DNA of 64,000 bases from Polyangiaceae bacterium (GTDB lineage Bacteria > Myxococcota_A > Polyangia > Polyangiales > Polyangiaceae). Both the position numbers and the translations under genes were made by a program. The stretch spans positions 186,001 through 250,000 of the forward strand of contig JAHBVY010000003.1 in NCBI GenBank assembly GCA_019637265.1, in the 5' to 3' direction. This document shows, piece by piece, positions 51,849 through 60,062 of this stretch. The number at the start of each line of letters is the position of its first letter. The first letter of the stretch is position 1. The notes beneath the pieces were generated by a model. The model worked only from the letters and a program-made list of their open reading frames with translations. It had not been told where the DNA came from and did no database searches.

Positions 51849-51970
51849 GGGGAATGGGATTGAATACTGACTAGACCGGATGACTCGTGAGGGCTCGCGC
51901 GGTGTATCGCGCCATCACACCATGTCCCACTAGCGCCACGCCGGCTCCCAATAAGTCATGTAGCCTGACG

Positions 51971-53527
51971 CTAGGGATCCATGCCGAAGAAGGAGCGGAT
52001 CTTCTCGGTGAGGTCGCGTTTGCGCTCGAGGGCGTCGACGTGGTGCTCTTCGGTGAGGTCGTGGCGTGCGCGGTCGAGCTCTATTTGGCGCTTGGCGAGC
52101 GTCTCGGCGACCTCCTCGGCGATCTCCGGGCGGCGCTTCAAGAGGGCCTCGAAGTCGGTGCGCCCGAGGCGCCAGCACTGCACGTCCGTCTGTGCCTCCA
52201 CCGTGGCGGAGCGCTCCGCGCCCGTGAGCAGCGACATCTCCCCCATGAAGTCGCCGGCGCGCAGCGTGGCGACCTGGCGCTGCTTGCCGTCCACCTCCAC
52301 CTGCACGGCGCACTCACCCTCCTCGATGATGTAGAGCCAGTGCGCGCGGCTCCCCTGCCGCGTGAGGGCCTCGCCCTTGGCGAACGGCGCGTACACCAGG
52401 GACTCCGCGAGGTCGGCTTGGTCCTCCGGTGACAGGCTGGCGAACAGCCCGGTGATCTCGATGGCGTGACGTTTCCGCTCGGAAAATTGACCGCGCTTCT
52501 GGGCGCGGCGCTCATTGGAGTCTTGCGTGAGGAACAGCGCGTGCGCGGGGATGGAGAGGTTCATGCCGGCGCGCGACAGGGCGAAGTAAACTCGTTCGCG
52601 GACTCGGCTGTCCGTGGGGTCGTCGACGGCGATGTCGGTGAGGTAGTAGCGCGCGGTGTAGCGCCCCCAGCTCTCGCGGAACTCGCGGAGCACCACGTCG
52701 GGCAGCGGGAGGCGCGCCACGTTGGGCATCGGCGCGGCGTGGAGCGCCTCGGTCACCACGCGGATCACCTCCGGGGGTGGGAAGCGGAAATCCACGTTGA
52801 AATCGACCGAGCGTCGAAGCTGAAGTGGTTGGTCCGTGCGGCGCCCGAGCACCGTGACCTGGGTCTTGATCAAGACGCTGTTCGGGACGACCACCGTCTC
52901 CCAGTCGCGCGTCTCGACCGCGGTGTAGCGCCAGTGGATGTTCGAGACGCGGCCGGTGACGTCTCCTACCTGGATCCAGTCGCCTACCTTGATCGACTCG
53001 TCCGTCTGCAGCGCGATGCCGCCCAAGATGTTGCCGAGGGTGTCTTGTAGCGAGAGGCCGACCACCGCTGTCAGCACGGCGCTGGTCGCCACGATACCTG
53101 ACAGGTTGAGGCCTTTCCGCGAGGCAACGAACAGGAGCACCACCAGCGCGGCGCCTGCGACGGAGACGTCTTGGATGATCTGCGGGGCGGTGATGTGGAG
53201 GCGCGGGAGCACCCCGTGGAACAGCACCGCGCCGGCGGCGCTCACGATCGCGAGCGTCCCGAGCAGCGAGGTGACCAGGTGGACGTCGGAGTAAGCGTTC
53301 GAGCCCGCGCTGTGGAGCGCGGCGCCCACCACCACCAAGATCAGGTGCACGGCGAGGAAGAAGTTCGCCATCCTGACTCGGCCCTTGCCGCGGGTAGTCA
53401 GGGTAGCTACCGCAACGGCCACGATGATCCAGGGCGTCCAAGCGGAGAGGGCTTCCTCCAGCAGGGCGTAGGCCACGCGCATCGGCCGTACTAGAGCACT
53501 GAATCGCCCGCGCGCCACGCCGAGCAT
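51971..53527 (-). CDS. MscS-type mechanosensitive channel with C-terminal cyclic-nucleotide-binding domain
   Basis: A 518-residue membrane channel. Several hydrophobic segments fill residues 1-165. The pore helix and following beta domain read VVGLSLQDTLGNILGGIALQ, ESIKVGDWIQVGDVTGRV and ETVVVPNSVLIKT, the MscS hallmark. Residues about 355-480 form a cNMP-binding (CAP_ED) domain: GLFASLSPEDQADLAESL, EGECAVQVEVDG and GDFMGEMSLLTGAERSATV. A coiled tail follows. Ligand-gated or ligand-tuned osmotic release is the family role. The normal PBC Arg after MGEMSLLTGAERSA is present as ER-SA. Single-gene unit convergent with the ABC exporter. Confidence 0.9.
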   Translation of the reverse strand: MLGVARGRFSALVRPMRVAYALLEEALSAWTPWIIVAVAVATLTTRGKGRVRMANFFLAVHLILVVVGAALHSAGSNAYSDVHLVTSLLGTLAIVSAAGAVLFHGVLPRLHITAPQIIQDVSVAGAALVVLLFVASRKGLNLSGIVATSAVLTAVVGLSLQDTLGNILGGIALQTDESIKVGDWIQVGDVTGRVSNIHWRYTAVETRDWETVVVPNSVLIKTQVTVLGRRTDQPLQLRRSVDFNVDFRFPPPEVIRVVTEALHAAPMPNVARLPLPDVVLREFRESWGRYTARYYLTDIAVDDPTDSRVRERVYFALSRAGMNLSIPAHALFLTQDSNERRAQKRGQFSERKRHAIEITGLFASLSPEDQADLAESLVYAPFAKGEALTRQGSRAHWLYIIEEGECAVQVEVDGKQRQVATLRAGDFMGEMSLLTGAERSATVEAQTDVQCWRLGRTDFEALLKRRPEIAEEVAETLAKRQIELDRARHDLTEEHHVDALERKRDLTEKIRSFFGMDP

Positions 53528-53599
53528 GACGACCGGGCTGCCGTGAGTTGGCTCGGAAGCAGCTAGAGCGCCGGGCAGGGCGGGCCCCTACCTGAGGGC

Positions 53600-55441
53600 T
53601 CAGCGCGCGGCGTCCACGCGGATCGCTCGCAGCGCGGGGGCGCCGTTCGAGGCGCGCGCCTCGACCTCCGTGGTGAGGCGGTGCCCGGAGAGCTGCGCGG
53701 CGTGCTCGAGGCTGGCCTGGAGGCTGGGGGCAGAGGGCTCGTCGGTGTAGCTCGGGTTGGCGGGCAGGATGAAGCGCGCGGGGAGGGCGCCGGGGCGGTC
53801 GAGCAGCGCGCGGAAGCGGGTGACTTGGCAGGCCGCCGCCCGGGTGCTCCCCGCCTGCTCCACCTCGCAGTGCACGGCGGTGTCGGCGCGGGTGGTGCGG
53901 ACCTCACCGCGACTCAAGGCGTCGATCACCCCGGCGAGGTTGTAGGTGGTGGTGTAGAGCGGGGGCCCCGGGTTGTTCGTCAGGTATTCTGCTAGCTCGA
54001 TCTCGGCGACCGTGCTGTGGGAGGTGAAGTGCTCGGCGCTCGACTTCAGGCGCGAAATGGAGACGTAGCCGAGCGGCACCGCCGCGAGCGCGGCGAGACA
54101 GAACAACACCGCGCGCCGCCGCGCGTCCCCTGAGCCACGCTGCGCGTGCTCTGAAGCGCCCTCCACTGAGCTGCCCTGCGCGTCCCCTGAGCCTTGTGCG
54201 TCCCCTGAGCCTTGTGCGTCCCCTGAGCCTTGTGCGTCACTACCCGGCGTAACGGAGCCCCGCGTGAGGCGCCGGGCCAGCGCCGCCAGCGCGCCCGCCA
54301 GCCCCACGCTGTAGGTGACGTGGAGCGACGCGTAGTTCGCCCCCGGGCTCTGATCATAGAGCTTCAGGCTGACGAACAAGAAGCCCAGCGCCAGGAGCCC
54401 CGCGAAGGCCAAGAGCGGGTTCGCCTTCAGCCCGATGAAGCAGCGGAGCCCATGGTAAGCGACGTAGATCGAGCTCATGGCGCACACGAGCGCCGCGAAC
54501 CACCCGAGCACGCCGAGCGGCTCCCAACGCTCGACTCCGTAGGACCCCGTGTCGGCGCCGAAGCGGATCAGGTTGGTGAGCACGCTCTCGATGTCAGGTA
54601 AAGTGACCTTTCGCGCGAGGAGCTCCGAGCGCCAGCGGCTCTGCTCCTCGAGGCCCGCGCCACCTTGCAGCTGGTTCAACGCGAACAGCGGGGCGGCGCC
54701 GAGGGCCACACCTGCCAGCAGGCTCACCCGAGAAGCCTTGGGGATGCGCTGCCACGGCGCGTAGCGCAGCGCGACGAAGCCGAGCGCGATCAGCGTGAAC
54801 AAGAGCTTGATGTTGCTCATGAAGCCGAGGCCGAAGAGCAGCCCAGCGATGCCCCCGCGGAGGGGGCTGACGCGCTCCTTGGCGGCGAGCAGCGTGAGCA
54901 CGCCGCCCGCTGCCAATAGCCACGGCGCCGACTCATACGAGAGCAGCAGGCTGTAGAGGAGCACGAAGGGGGGCGACACCGCGAGCAGCAGCACAGCCAC
55001 GTCGGCGGTGTCTCGATCGCAGAACCGGCGCGTCAGGCGGTGCGCGGTGTAGAGCCCGATCAAGCCGAGCAGCAGGTTCCAGCGCCGGAGCGCGAAGGGG
55101 TTGCCCTGATGAAGAGGCCAACTGACGAATGCGTGCCAGTGCGGGACGCCGCTCGCGTAGGGCGCGATGAGCAGCGGCAGCGCCACGTCGCCGGCGCACA
55201 GCGCCAGGGTGGGGCGCGCGTTGCTCTTGACCAACCGCCCAGCGCCCTCGGCGCCACACGCGGGCACTCGCTCCCCTGCGTCCGTCAGCTGCGGCACGCT
55301 GCGGTGCGGCAGCGCCGAGATCTCCTCGTGCCCCGCCGGGAGTCGCCCCGCGGCCCACCACCCGAGCACCATGAACAGCACCATCGCCAAGGCGAGCGGC
55401 GAGCGCACGAAGCGAGGGAGCCGCTGGACGAAATTCCGCAT
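53600..55441 (-). CDS. GT-C type membrane glycosyltransferase (PMT/ArnT-like)
   Basis: A 613-residue protein with about ten membrane segments. The first external loop carries an acidic pair (RLPAGHEEISALPH), as expected for the catalytic Asp/Glu of ArnT/PMT-like GT-C enzymes that use polyprenyl-phosphate sugars. Family-like segments include LLGLIGLYTAHRL and LLFGLGFMSNIKLLFTLIAL. A loop near 410-435 is a (GSGDAQ)n repeat from an 18-bp tandem repeat. The C-terminal 120 residues form a soluble external domain. I chose ATG 55441 because the Met at 55486 lacks a ribosome site. Sugar and acceptor unknown. Divergent from the radical SAM genes. Confidence 0.72.
   Translation of the reverse strand: MRNFVQRLPRFVRSPLALAMVLFMVLGWWAAGRLPAGHEEISALPHRSVPQLTDAGERVPACGAEGAGRLVKSNARPTLALCAGDVALPLLIAPYASGVPHWHAFVSWPLHQGNPFALRRWNLLLGLIGLYTAHRLTRRFCDRDTADVAVLLLAVSPPFVLLYSLLLSYESAPWLLAAGGVLTLLAAKERVSPLRGGIAGLLFGLGFMSNIKLLFTLIALGFVALRYAPWQRIPKASRVSLLAGVALGAAPLFALNQLQGGAGLEEQSRWRSELLARKVTLPDIESVLTNLIRFGADTGSYGVERWEPLGVLGWFAALVCAMSSIYVAYHGLRCFIGLKANPLLAFAGLLALGFLFVSLKLYDQSPGANYASLHVTYSVGLAGALAALARRLTRGSVTPGSDAQGSGDAQGSGDAQGSGDAQGSSVEGASEHAQRGSGDARRRAVLFCLAALAAVPLGYVSISRLKSSAEHFTSHSTVAEIELAEYLTNNPGPPLYTTTYNLAGVIDALSRGEVRTTRADTAVHCEVEQAGSTRAAACQVTRFRALLDRPGALPARFILPANPSYTDEPSAPSLQASLEHAAQLSGHRLTTEVEARASNGAPALRAIRVDAAR
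54181..54240. repeat. 18-bp tandem repeat within the glycosyltransferase gene
   Basis: Three copies of CGTCCCCTGAGCCTTGTG plus a partial fourth, encoding GSGDAQ on the minus strand. Copy number is likely to vary. Confidence 0.85.
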
Positions 55442-55792
55442 GGCGGGCACCTTCGTCACGGAGGGCAGCGGTGAGGCAGAGGGCATCGCAGGGCTACTCT
55501 ACCGCGTTGACACTATGTGAAGGTGCGTGGCACGCTGATCGCAGCGCCGCGTCGCTGGGCGCACCGGCGCCTGATTGTCGCCGTGGCCCCTCCCTCCCAC
55601 CCACCGCAGCCGCAGGCCCCCTCACCACGGGAGGCTCAGCCGCGTCCGCCTCGGGGTCAGCCGCGCAGGGGGTCCCTGGGTGCTGCGTCGCGGGCTCCAT
55701 CTCGAGCCGACGATCCAGGTGACGCTGGCCTGCTCGGGCGCCTTCCCCGTGCGCTGCCCGTCGCGCGCGCCGCGGTGCCCCTCGCGCGCGCC
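55442..55792. other. Stretch between divergent glycosyltransferase and radical SAM genes
   Basis: About 350 bp, probably promoter-bearing. The radical SAM frame is open across most of it, encoding a Pro/Arg-rich sequence, so part could be a coding extension. No clear ribosome site was found to settle the start. Confidence 0.4.
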
Positions 55793-56764
55793 ATGGTGCC
55801 GCTCACCGGCTTCCTCCGGGCGCGCTTCACGGATCGCAAGTTCCCGCTCGCGGTCACGCTGTGCCTCACCAATCGTTGCAATTTCCGCTGCGTTTATTGC
55901 CACATGCCGGGCACCAAGCGCAGCGAGCTGACCACGGCTGAGTGGCTCTCCGCCATCGATCAGTTCCGCGCGGGCGGCATGATCCGTTGCAGCCTGATGG
56001 GCGGTGAGCCGCTGCTCCGGCGCGACGTCGGGGAGATCATCCAGTACCTCAAGCAGAACGGCGTCCACTCCGCCATGAACACCAACGGGTGGCTGGTGGA
56101 GGACAAGCTCGACGACGTCGCCAAGCTGAACCTGGTGTGCGTCGGCCTGGATGGCCCCGAGGCGATCCACGACGAGCAGCGCAAACGTCAGGGTGCCTTC
56201 CGACGTGCGGTGCGCGCCATCGAGCTGCTCTTGGGGCGCGGGGTGGAGGTGGTCACGATGTCGCCCGTCACGCCGGCGAGCATCGATCACGTGGACAGCA
56301 TGCTGACGATGGCGAAGGAGATGGGCTTCCGCGCCGGGTTCCAAATCGAGCACGACGCGGAGTGCGACGTCCGGAACCCCATCGGCGCTGGCCTCTCCGA
56401 CGAGCGCTTGGTGGAGCTGGCAGAGCACCTGCTTCGTCGCCGCGCGGAGGGCGCCCCCATCGCTGTGTCCAAGACGTTCTTGGAGACGTTCGCGGCGCGC
56501 GGGCGCCGCATGGTGTCCTCCTGCAGTGAGTGCCGCGTGCCGAGCTACTCGTGCATGGTGCGGCCCGACGGCATGGTGGTCCCGTGCTTCCTCACGCAGC
56601 ACCAAGGCCCGATGCTCTCGGGCGCGAGCCTCGGTTACCTGCGCGCCTTCCACGACATCGCGCACCCCAAGGACGCCGGCTGCTCGTCGCAGCCGCTGAT
56701 GGAGATGAACTACCTGTTCGGCCTGCGCCCGGCCGCGGTGATGAACGCCTTGAGGCTCACATGA
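55793..56764 (+). CDS. Radical SAM protein with SPASM-like C-terminus, first of a tandem pair
   Basis: A radical SAM enzyme of at least 323 residues. CNFRCVYC gives the C-x3-C-x2-C site for the catalytic cluster, followed by MGGEPLLRRDVGEII, a glycine-rich SAM motif, and MNTNGWLVEDK. The C-terminus has an auxiliary cysteine group: SSCSECRVPSYSC, VVPC and GCSSQ, as in SPASM/twitch enzymes, which often modify peptides. The start is uncertain: I used ATG 55793, but GTG 55775 or even 55517 is possible, and the paralogue suggests about 16 more residues. Its stop overlaps the ATG of the next gene. Substrate unknown. Confidence 0.85.
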   Translation: MVPLTGFLRARFTDRKFPLAVTLCLTNRCNFRCVYCHMPGTKRSELTTAEWLSAIDQFRAGGMIRCSLMGGEPLLRRDVGEIIQYLKQNGVHSAMNTNGWLVEDKLDDVAKLNLVCVGLDGPEAIHDEQRKRQGAFRRAVRAIELLLGRGVEVVTMSPVTPASIDHVDSMLTMAKEMGFRAGFQIEHDAECDVRNPIGAGLSDERLVELAEHLLRRRAEGAPIAVSKTFLETFAARGRRMVSSCSECRVPSYSCMVRPDGMVVPCFLTQHQGPMLSGASLGYLRAFHDIAHPKDAGCSSQPLMEMNYLFGLRPAAVMNALRLT

Positions 56765-57780
56765 ACCTGCGACTGAAGACGGTGAGCGAGATGGGCCAGC
56801 TGGTGGTCCCGCTCGGGAAATACCTCGCCTCCCGCGCGCGTGGCGGGAAGATCCCGCTGGCGGTGACGCTGTCGCTCACGAACCGCTGCAATTTCCGCTG
56901 TGTTTATTGCAACGTGCCGGACTTGGCCGCGGGTGAGATGAGCACGGATGAGTGGCTGCACGCCATCGATGAGCTCGCCGCCGCCGGGATGATCCGCGCG
57001 AGCGTGATGGGCGGCGAACCGCTGCTCCGCCTCGACGCGGGGGAGATCATCCGGCACCTGAAGCGGAGCGGCGTGCACGCGTCGATGAACAGCAACGGTT
57101 GGCTGGTGGAAGATCGCATCGAGGACGTCGCGCTGCTCGACGTGATGTGCGTCAGCATCGATGGGCCGGAGGCCGTGCACGACACCCAGCGTCGCAAGGG
57201 CTCGTTCCGCCGCGCGGTGCGCGCGATCGAGCTGTCGCTGTCGCGCGGCGTGAACGTGGTGACGATGACGGTGGTCACCCCGAAGGGCCGCGAGACCATC
57301 GACTACGTGCTGGACATGGCCAAGAGCATGGGCTTCCGCGCGCATTTCCACCTGGAACACGACGCGGACTGCGACACCAACCGCCCCATCTCCCCCGACA
57401 TCGACGATCAGGGCGTGCGCGATTTGGCGGAGCTCTTGCTCCGGCGCAAGGAGGAGGGCCTGCCGGTGGGCCCTTCGCGCGCCTTCCTTCACGCGCTGGC
57501 CGAGCGCGGTCGCCGGCTGCACAGCTGCGACACCTGCATGGCGTCGCGCTACTTTTGTCACGTGATGCCTGACGGTGTGGTGGTGCCGTGCTTACTCACG
57601 CACAAGACGCCCGGCGCGGTGTCCGGGCGCGAGCACGGCTACCTGGAGGCGCTGAATCAGCTGCCGCAGCCGCAAGCGCTCGGCTGCTCCTGCGAGCCGC
57701 TCCAGGAGATGAACATGATGCTCAGCTTCCACCCAGAGGTGGTGCTGAACGCGTTCGGGCTGACCAGCCGGCTGCACTAG
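56761..57780 (+). CDS. Radical SAM protein with SPASM-like C-terminus, second of a tandem pair
   Basis: A 339-residue paralogue of the preceding gene, similar over its full length. CNFRCVYC is the catalytic cluster site and MGGEPLLRLDAGEIIRHL the SAM motif. The auxiliary cysteines are in HSCDTCMASRYFC, VVPC and LGCSCEP. Here the last motif has two cysteines, one more than the sister protein. The ATG at 56761 overlaps the upstream stop (ATGA), so the two are made together and may act as a pair or heterodimer. A peptide, cofactor or lipid target is possible; none is proven. Confidence 0.9.
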   Translation: MNLRLKTVSEMGQLVVPLGKYLASRARGGKIPLAVTLSLTNRCNFRCVYCNVPDLAAGEMSTDEWLHAIDELAAAGMIRASVMGGEPLLRLDAGEIIRHLKRSGVHASMNSNGWLVEDRIEDVALLDVMCVSIDGPEAVHDTQRRKGSFRRAVRAIELSLSRGVNVVTMTVVTPKGRETIDYVLDMAKSMGFRAHFHLEHDADCDTNRPISPDIDDQGVRDLAELLLRRKEEGLPVGPSRAFLHALAERGRRLHSCDTCMASRYFCHVMPDGVVVPCLLTHKTPGAVSGREHGYLEALNQLPQPQALGCSCEPLQEMNMMLSFHPEVVLNAFGLTSRLH

Positions 57781-57860
57781 CGCGCTCGTCAGTCGACTGG
57801 TGCGCGAGTGCTCGTCAGTCGGGCTGATGCGCGAGCGCTCGTCAGTCGGGCTGATGGTAC
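57781..57860. repeat. Short tandem repeat of about 27 bp
   Basis: Three copies of a GCTCGTCAGTCGGGCTGATG-like unit with GCGCGAG between, just after the radical SAM pair. No gene lies in the rest of the gap to 58051. Confidence 0.8.
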
Positions 57861-57990
57861 GGATAGATGACGGATGAGCGGCTCATCTGACGTGGCGTAG
57901 CCAATCGGCTCGTGGTTGGAGAGCACCCGGTTCGGTCAGTGATGCTGCCCGTCGCGCGGGGCGCGGTCGCCTCGTCCCCGGCGGTTCGCT

Positions 57991-58010
57991 TGTTTTTGGG
58001 GGTTGGTAGC
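57991..58010. repeat. Copy of the CCAAACCCCCAAAACC-type motif, reverse orientation
   Basis: Reads TGTTTTTGGGGGTTGGTAGC, between convergent genes. Confidence 0.5.
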
Positions 58011-58051
58011 GTCGCGCGTCACCGCTCGGCGCCGCAGGCGCCGGGAGCCTC

Positions 58052-58909
58052 TCAGATGTTCAAGCCGCGCAGGCGCTTGTACGCATCCGACGCGATGGAA
58101 AGCGGCATCACCCAGGCCGGCGGCCACCAGAAGTTCACGCCCACGCTGGCGCTCAGGGAGTGAGCGAAGTGCCACATGCGGCTCGGCATGAAGAGCAGGT
58201 CCCCTGCCTGAAGCTCGCAGTGGAAGCCCTGCGCGAGCGGCAGCCGTGGGAAGCGGCGGAAGTCGGGCGCGGTGAGGTCCACCTGGCTCAGGTGGGGCAC
58301 GGAGGAGCGGATCGGGAAGGGGTACAGGTTCCTCCGCTCGCGCGCCGGATACAGGATGAAGCGCTTCGTGCCAGAGAGCTGCGCGATGAGGTTGTGCGGT
58401 AAGTCGAAGTGCAGCTGGGTGACGCTGCCGGCGGCGCTGAACCAGAGGTTCTTCTTCAAGCGCAGGCGCCCCCGGCAGTAGCGCGGCTCACCCAGCTCGC
58501 GCTGGAGCGCGCTCGGCAACAGCCCGATCGGCGCGCGGAGGTAGCTCTCGGTGGGCTCGCCCGCGATGATCTTCGCGGCATAGTCACCCAGGCGTACCGT
58601 CTTCAGCTCGAAGCCGGTGGCGTCGTTCAGGCGCACGTGGCCACCGGGCAGCACGTAAGCCTGGGTGGTCACGTCGGCCGCGTGTTCGAGCAGGTAGCTG
58701 GGCGTCCACTGCTCCACGGCGGGCCAGTCTCGTAGCGCCCCCTCGATCACCAACGGCAGGCCCGCCTTGGCGAACAGCCCGAGGTCGGGCGGTTGCGGTA
58801 AGCGCCGCACGGGGCGGAGCGGCAGCAGGGGGAGCGGGGGCGCCGTGATCGCCTCCTCGAGCTCCGCGGGGTCGGGGTTCATCCCGACTAGGGGTAGGTG
58901 GCGCGTCAT
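58052..58909 (-). CDS. JmjC-like cupin domain protein (cupin_8, Fe(II)/2-oxoglutarate hydroxylase type)
   Basis: A 285-residue protein of the cupin_8/FIH-like family. LPLVIEGALRDWPAVEQW is the typical N-terminal block. TQLHFDLPHNLIAQLSGTKR holds the metal H-x-D, and MWHFAHSLSASVGVNFWW the second His; the basic residues that bind 2-oxoglutarate are also plausible (K in GTKRF). Such enzymes hydroxylate peptides, proteins or small molecules. It follows the UbiA gene by 30 bp on the same strand and faces the radical SAM genes. ATG at 58909. Substrate unknown. Confidence 0.85.
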   Translation of the reverse strand: MTRHLPLVGMNPDPAELEEAITAPPLPLLPLRPVRRLPQPPDLGLFAKAGLPLVIEGALRDWPAVEQWTPSYLLEHAADVTTQAYVLPGGHVRLNDATGFELKTVRLGDYAAKIIAGEPTESYLRAPIGLLPSALQRELGEPRYCRGRLRLKKNLWFSAAGSVTQLHFDLPHNLIAQLSGTKRFILYPARERRNLYPFPIRSSVPHLSQVDLTAPDFRRFPRLPLAQGFHCELQAGDLLFMPSRMWHFAHSLSASVGVNFWWPPAWVMPLSIASDAYKRLRGLNI

Positions 58910-58939
58910 GTTCGCGAGCGGTCAGGCCGAGCGGCCATC

Positions 58940-59872
58940 CTACCAGATGAGGACGCAGCCGAGGAGCAGCGCGCAGCTCGCGGCGCTCGCGACGCGGTGC
59001 TGCACTCGCAGCGCCTGCGCGTGGCTCACGTGGGGCGCCCGCCGCGCGAGCGCCCAGGGGAACCAGAGCACGAACGGGGCGGCGTAAGCGGCGAGCCAGG
59101 TCGGCGCCGCGGAGCGCTGCAGGAGCTCCACCGACAGACCCGAGAGCAACAGGCCCAAGGCGCCGATCAGCAGAGCGGTGGCGCGCGCGCCGAGCAGCTG
59201 GAAGGTGGTGCGCACGCCGCCCCCGCGGTCGTCGTCGGCGTCCGCCGCCTCGTGGATGAGCTGGTTCTGCAACAGGAGCAGCGAGAAGCACGCCACGAGG
59301 AGCCAGCGCGCCTCGGGGACGGCCTCCGAGCTCAAGCCCAAGAGGAGCAGCGGCGCGAAGCAGCCCACGTTGAGCAGCGACCCCACGCCCGGCAGCGACT
59401 TCAGCCGGGGCCCAATCGAGTACAGCGTCCCCGCGCTGATCGCGGTCAGCGTGGCGTACAGTACGGGGGTGGGGGAGAGCCAGGCGGTGACGAGCGCCAC
59501 CAAGGGCAGCGCGCTGGCGACGGCGTAGTGCAGCGCGCTCGGCCGGGCGACGCCGACCAGCGGGTTCTTACGAGCGTCGCGGTCGAGATCGCGATCGGAG
59601 ATGGTGTTGATCAGGTAGCCGAACGCCAGCACCGCCGCGCAGATCAGCGCGCCGCGCGCGAGCGCGGTGAGGCTCACGCCGAGCGGCGCCGCTCGGTCCC
59701 AAGAGGCGACGGGCAGCACCATGAAGTGCAGCCAATGCTGCGGCCGTACGGCGCGCTTCAGGCTCACCAGCTGAGGCCGCCAGCCCGCGCGGCTCTGCTC
59801 GGGCGCCCGCGCGACCGGGCTCGCGGGGAGGGCGCCCGCGCTCGGGCTCTGCAGCGAACGAGGCGGGGACAT
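58940..59872 (-). CDS. UbiA family prenyltransferase
   Basis: A 310-residue membrane prenyltransferase with about eight hydrophobic segments. The first Asp-rich motif is LINTISDRDLDRD (N-x-x-x-D-x-x-x-D) and the second is EAADADDDRGGGVRTT; both metal-diphosphate sites are intact. The family attaches prenyl chains to aromatic or other acceptors in quinone, heme and lipid pathways. No other ubiquinone or menaquinone gene is here, so a specialised acceptor is likely. The first 30 residues are a polar Ala/Pro-rich leader. ATG at 59872. Probably cotranscribed with the cupin gene. Confidence 0.88.
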   Translation of the reverse strand: MSPPRSLQSPSAGALPASPVARAPEQSRAGWRPQLVSLKRAVRPQHWLHFMVLPVASWDRAAPLGVSLTALARGALICAAVLAFGYLINTISDRDLDRDARKNPLVGVARPSALHYAVASALPLVALVTAWLSPTPVLYATLTAISAGTLYSIGPRLKSLPGVGSLLNVGCFAPLLLLGLSSEAVPEARWLLVACFSLLLLQNQLIHEAADADDDRGGGVRTTFQLLGARATALLIGALGLLLSGLSVELLQRSAAPTWLAAYAAPFVLWFPWALARRAPHVSHAQALRVQHRVASAASCALLLGCVLIW

Positions 59873-60000
59873 CAGCGCACGACGTCTTCAGCTTATCAGC
59901 AAGCAGCAGAGCCGCCCAGCGCACGAGCCATGACGGCCGTAGCCCGCCCACAGCGCAGCGCGGGGTGAGCTTCGGCGCGTTCGAGCCTCTGCATCGCCGT

Positions 60001-60022
60001 GCAGCGCACTGCCAAACCCCCC
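60001..60022. repeat. Copy of the CCAAACCCCCAAAACC-type motif
   Basis: GCAGCGCACTGCCAAACCCC followed by CC, 40 bp downstream of the barrel-like gene stop. Confidence 0.5.
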
Positions 60023-60062
60023 GATCCCCCACGTCCTAGTCGCTTGAAAGCCCTGACGACCT

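Larger units (their letters stand above)
51669..51970. other. Intergenic region between convergent genes with two repeat types
   Basis: About 300 bp. It holds a perfect hairpin (51718-51745) and a CCAACCCCCAAAACCC motif (51831-51848). No gene recognised. Confidence 0.5.
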
